NCBI GenBank assembly: GCA_002067325.1
Contig: MVQY01000139.1
Coordinates: 1-5,964 of the forward strand
Reading direction: 5' to 3'
DNA: 5,964 bases
Origin: Methanobacterium sp. PtaU1.Bin097
GTDB lineage: Archaea; Methanobacteriota; Methanobacteria; Methanobacteriales; Methanobacteriaceae
Part shown: piece by piece, positions 4,775 to 5,964 of the stretch
Position numbering within the stretch: position 1 is the first letter of the stretch
Layout of the letters: each line of letters begins with the position of its first letter
The notes under the pieces: generated by a model
What the model was told of the DNA's origin: nothing
The model's input: only the letters and a program-made list of their open reading frames with translations
The model's database searches: none
Made by a program: the position numbers and the translations under genes

Positions 4775-5964
4775 AGATCGACCGAGCAAATATCATCAAG
4801 ATCATGATCTTGATGATGACCATTACACTGGCCATGAACACCGCAGCTGCCACCTTAAATGTCATCATCATATCCGACCCCACAGGTCAGGATCCTAATG
4901 GAGCCGCCGCCGGTAGTATGTCCTACGCCAACAACATGTTCCAGTCAACCTTCATATTCTCCCCGGAACAAGATTTCGCAGTTTTATCTGGTGGAGCGGA
5001 AATGAACGAAACAAACAGGCTGGCTGCCATCGTGGAAACTATTCAACTCTTCAAGGAGAATCAAACACCATCAACTGCAGTAAGTATAGCTAGCAACTAC
5101 AAAGGAATAAGGATAATGGCCGGAGGCCCCACCATGGGAGCCGCGGTTGGTGGAGATTTCTCTGTCTACGTGGTAACTGTAGATGATGATGGAACCATCA
5201 CGGTAACTCCCCATGAAGACGGGCTGGCAGTTCTGCCGGCAGGTAAAAAGGGAGCGATAATACACCTTAGGCACACATCAACCAATCCAGGAGGTGGTGA
5301 CGCCGCATTAATCAGAAAAGAAACGGCGGTGATGATCGGTGAAAAGATCAGGGACGGTTACTCCGCCACAGAAATAATGGGCGACGTCTTCCAGAAGGTA
5401 TCGGTTGAGGCCAATGAAAATCACGGTGGAGGAGCGGTTAACCTGGTATCTGATATCACCACAGGAGATACTTTCACCCCAACTGATGTAAATCAGCCTG
5501 GTTTCCCCATGAATGAGCCCTACAGTAAATATGACCCGGAATGTGGATGGGGTATAGCATACCCCGCGGCAGAAAGTTACTCTACATGTCCCCTGGATGG
5601 TAATCCACTGAAGATAGCTTATGCCTACGACGTCCTGCGAAGTGCAATTACTGTTTCACCATCCAACGTAACCGTCAACACCTACGGAACAGACCTGTCC
5701 GGTATCAGCACCACCACGTCAGAAATTGTTACATATTCAATTAACAAAAACGGATTCAACGCCAACGCCATTGCTAAGTCAATTAACTCCGCCATTGACC
5801 GTGGGCTTCTAATTGGTGTAAATCATGTTGAGGCCAAGGATATCAACATCCGGGAAAACTCCAAACAGGTAGGTGTTTATTTCACACCACTGGGCGGTGG
5901 TAGAACATCCCCACCCTGGAATCTGCCCATAAGCTCCTCACTATTGGATATTATCGGAAATATG
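4771..5964 (+). CDS. Exported protein of unknown function, 5' part, runs off the right edge
   Basis: The frame is open from GTG 4771 to the window end (398 codons, no stop). GTG overlaps the preceding TGA in a GTGA junction, typical of translational coupling. Residues 1-27 form a clear signal sequence: KIDR and K10, then IMILMMTITLAMNTAAA, with likely cleavage near Ala25-Ala27. The rest is soluble-looking, rich in Gly, Thr, Asn and acidic residues. Notable segments are IRIMAGGPTMGAAVGGDF (113-130), IIHLRHTSTNPGGGDAALIRKE (a His/Arg/Gly-rich stretch at 163-184) and NENHGGGAVNL (215-224). Only two cysteines are seen (258 and 273, in ECGWG and TCPLD), close enough for a disulfide in an exported protein. 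I do not recognise the family. The conserved-looking Gly/His-rich loops could be an active or metal site, but this is a guess. With its small neighbour it forms a likely two-gene surface module separate from the ligases. Confidence 0.85.
   Translation, partial: MKIDRANIIKIMILMMTITLAMNTAAATLNVIIISDPTGQDPNGAAAGSMSYANNMFQSTFIFSPEQDFAVLSGGAEMNETNRLAAIVETIQLFKENQTPSTAVSIASNYKGIRIMAGGPTMGAAVGGDFSVYVVTVDDDGTITVTPHEDGLAVLPAGKKGAIIHLRHTSTNPGGGDAALIRKETAVMIGEKIRDGYSATEIMGDVFQKVSVEANENHGGGAVNLVSDITTGDTFTPTDVNQPGFPMNEPYSKYDPECGWGIAYPAAESYSTCPLDGNPLKIAYAYDVLRSAITVSPSNVTVNTYGTDLSGISTTTSEIVTYSINKNGFNANAIAKSINSAIDRGLLIGVNHVEAKDINIRENSKQVGVYFTPLGGGRTSPPWNLPISSSLLDIIGNM
4792..4817. repeat. Perfect 26-base palindrome inside the signal-peptide codons
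   Basis: The half-site ATCATCAAGATCA (4792-4804) is followed directly by its exact reverse complement (4805-4817), with no mismatch and no spacer. It begins 21 bases after the GTG start and encodes IIKIMILM of the signal sequence. In mRNA it can fold into an 11-base-pair hairpin with the loop CAUG; in DNA it could be a dimer-binding site. The Ile/Met codons ATC and ATG favour such symmetry, so chance plus codon choice remains possible. Confidence 0.75.

Noticed and set aside
4415..5274. Minus-strand open frames at 4415-4789 and 5071-5274
   Set aside because: They mirror the two exported-protein genes, which have signal sequences, a coupled junction and a ribosome binding site; the antisense products show no features.

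Overview
The window looks like chromosomal DNA of a pseudomurein-walled methanogen, most likely Methanobacterium or a close relative in Methanobacteriales. The reasons are several Mur-ligase-family proteins next to each other without bacterial cell-wall genes, archaeal TATA boxes of the TTTAWATA type in AT-rich gaps, GGTGA-type ribosome binding sites, GTG and TTG starts, and frequent AGG/AGA arginine codons. The organism call is inference. All convincing genes are on the + strand.

Region 1 (2-841) is the 3' part of a Mur-ligase-family gene; its ATP-binding P-loop lies left of the window. Its C-terminal domain has an IRGSRG motif where MurE-type ligases have a GGDRDR-like loop. From memory this suggests CfbE, the Mur-like coenzyme F430 synthase, but a pseudomurein ligase is not excluded.

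Region 2 (842-1013) is an AT-rich gap with three TATA-like boxes and small inverted repeats. It leads into two tightly packed Mur-ligase genes, 1014-2447 and 2461-4056. Both have the MurC/MurD-like layout: an N-terminal Rossmann domain, a central ATPase and a C-terminal ligase domain. The second keeps all the canonical motifs and carries a four-cysteine insert placed like the zinc ribbon of MurT. The first keeps the core P-loop but has changed several otherwise conserved positions. They are probably co-translated and may act together on the pseudomurein peptide.

Region 3 (4057-4351) is a 295-base AT-rich gap. It holds three imperfect tandem repeats starting at the stop codon of the second ligase, two hairpins (one followed by a T-tract) and a duplicated promoter-like segment in front of the next gene.

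Region 4 (4352-5964) holds two exported proteins of unknown function whose genes overlap by a GTGA junction. The first is small and has a POTRA-like pattern after its signal sequence. The second runs off the right edge. A perfect 26-base palindrome lies inside the signal-peptide codons of the second gene and is the most striking non-coding signal in the window.
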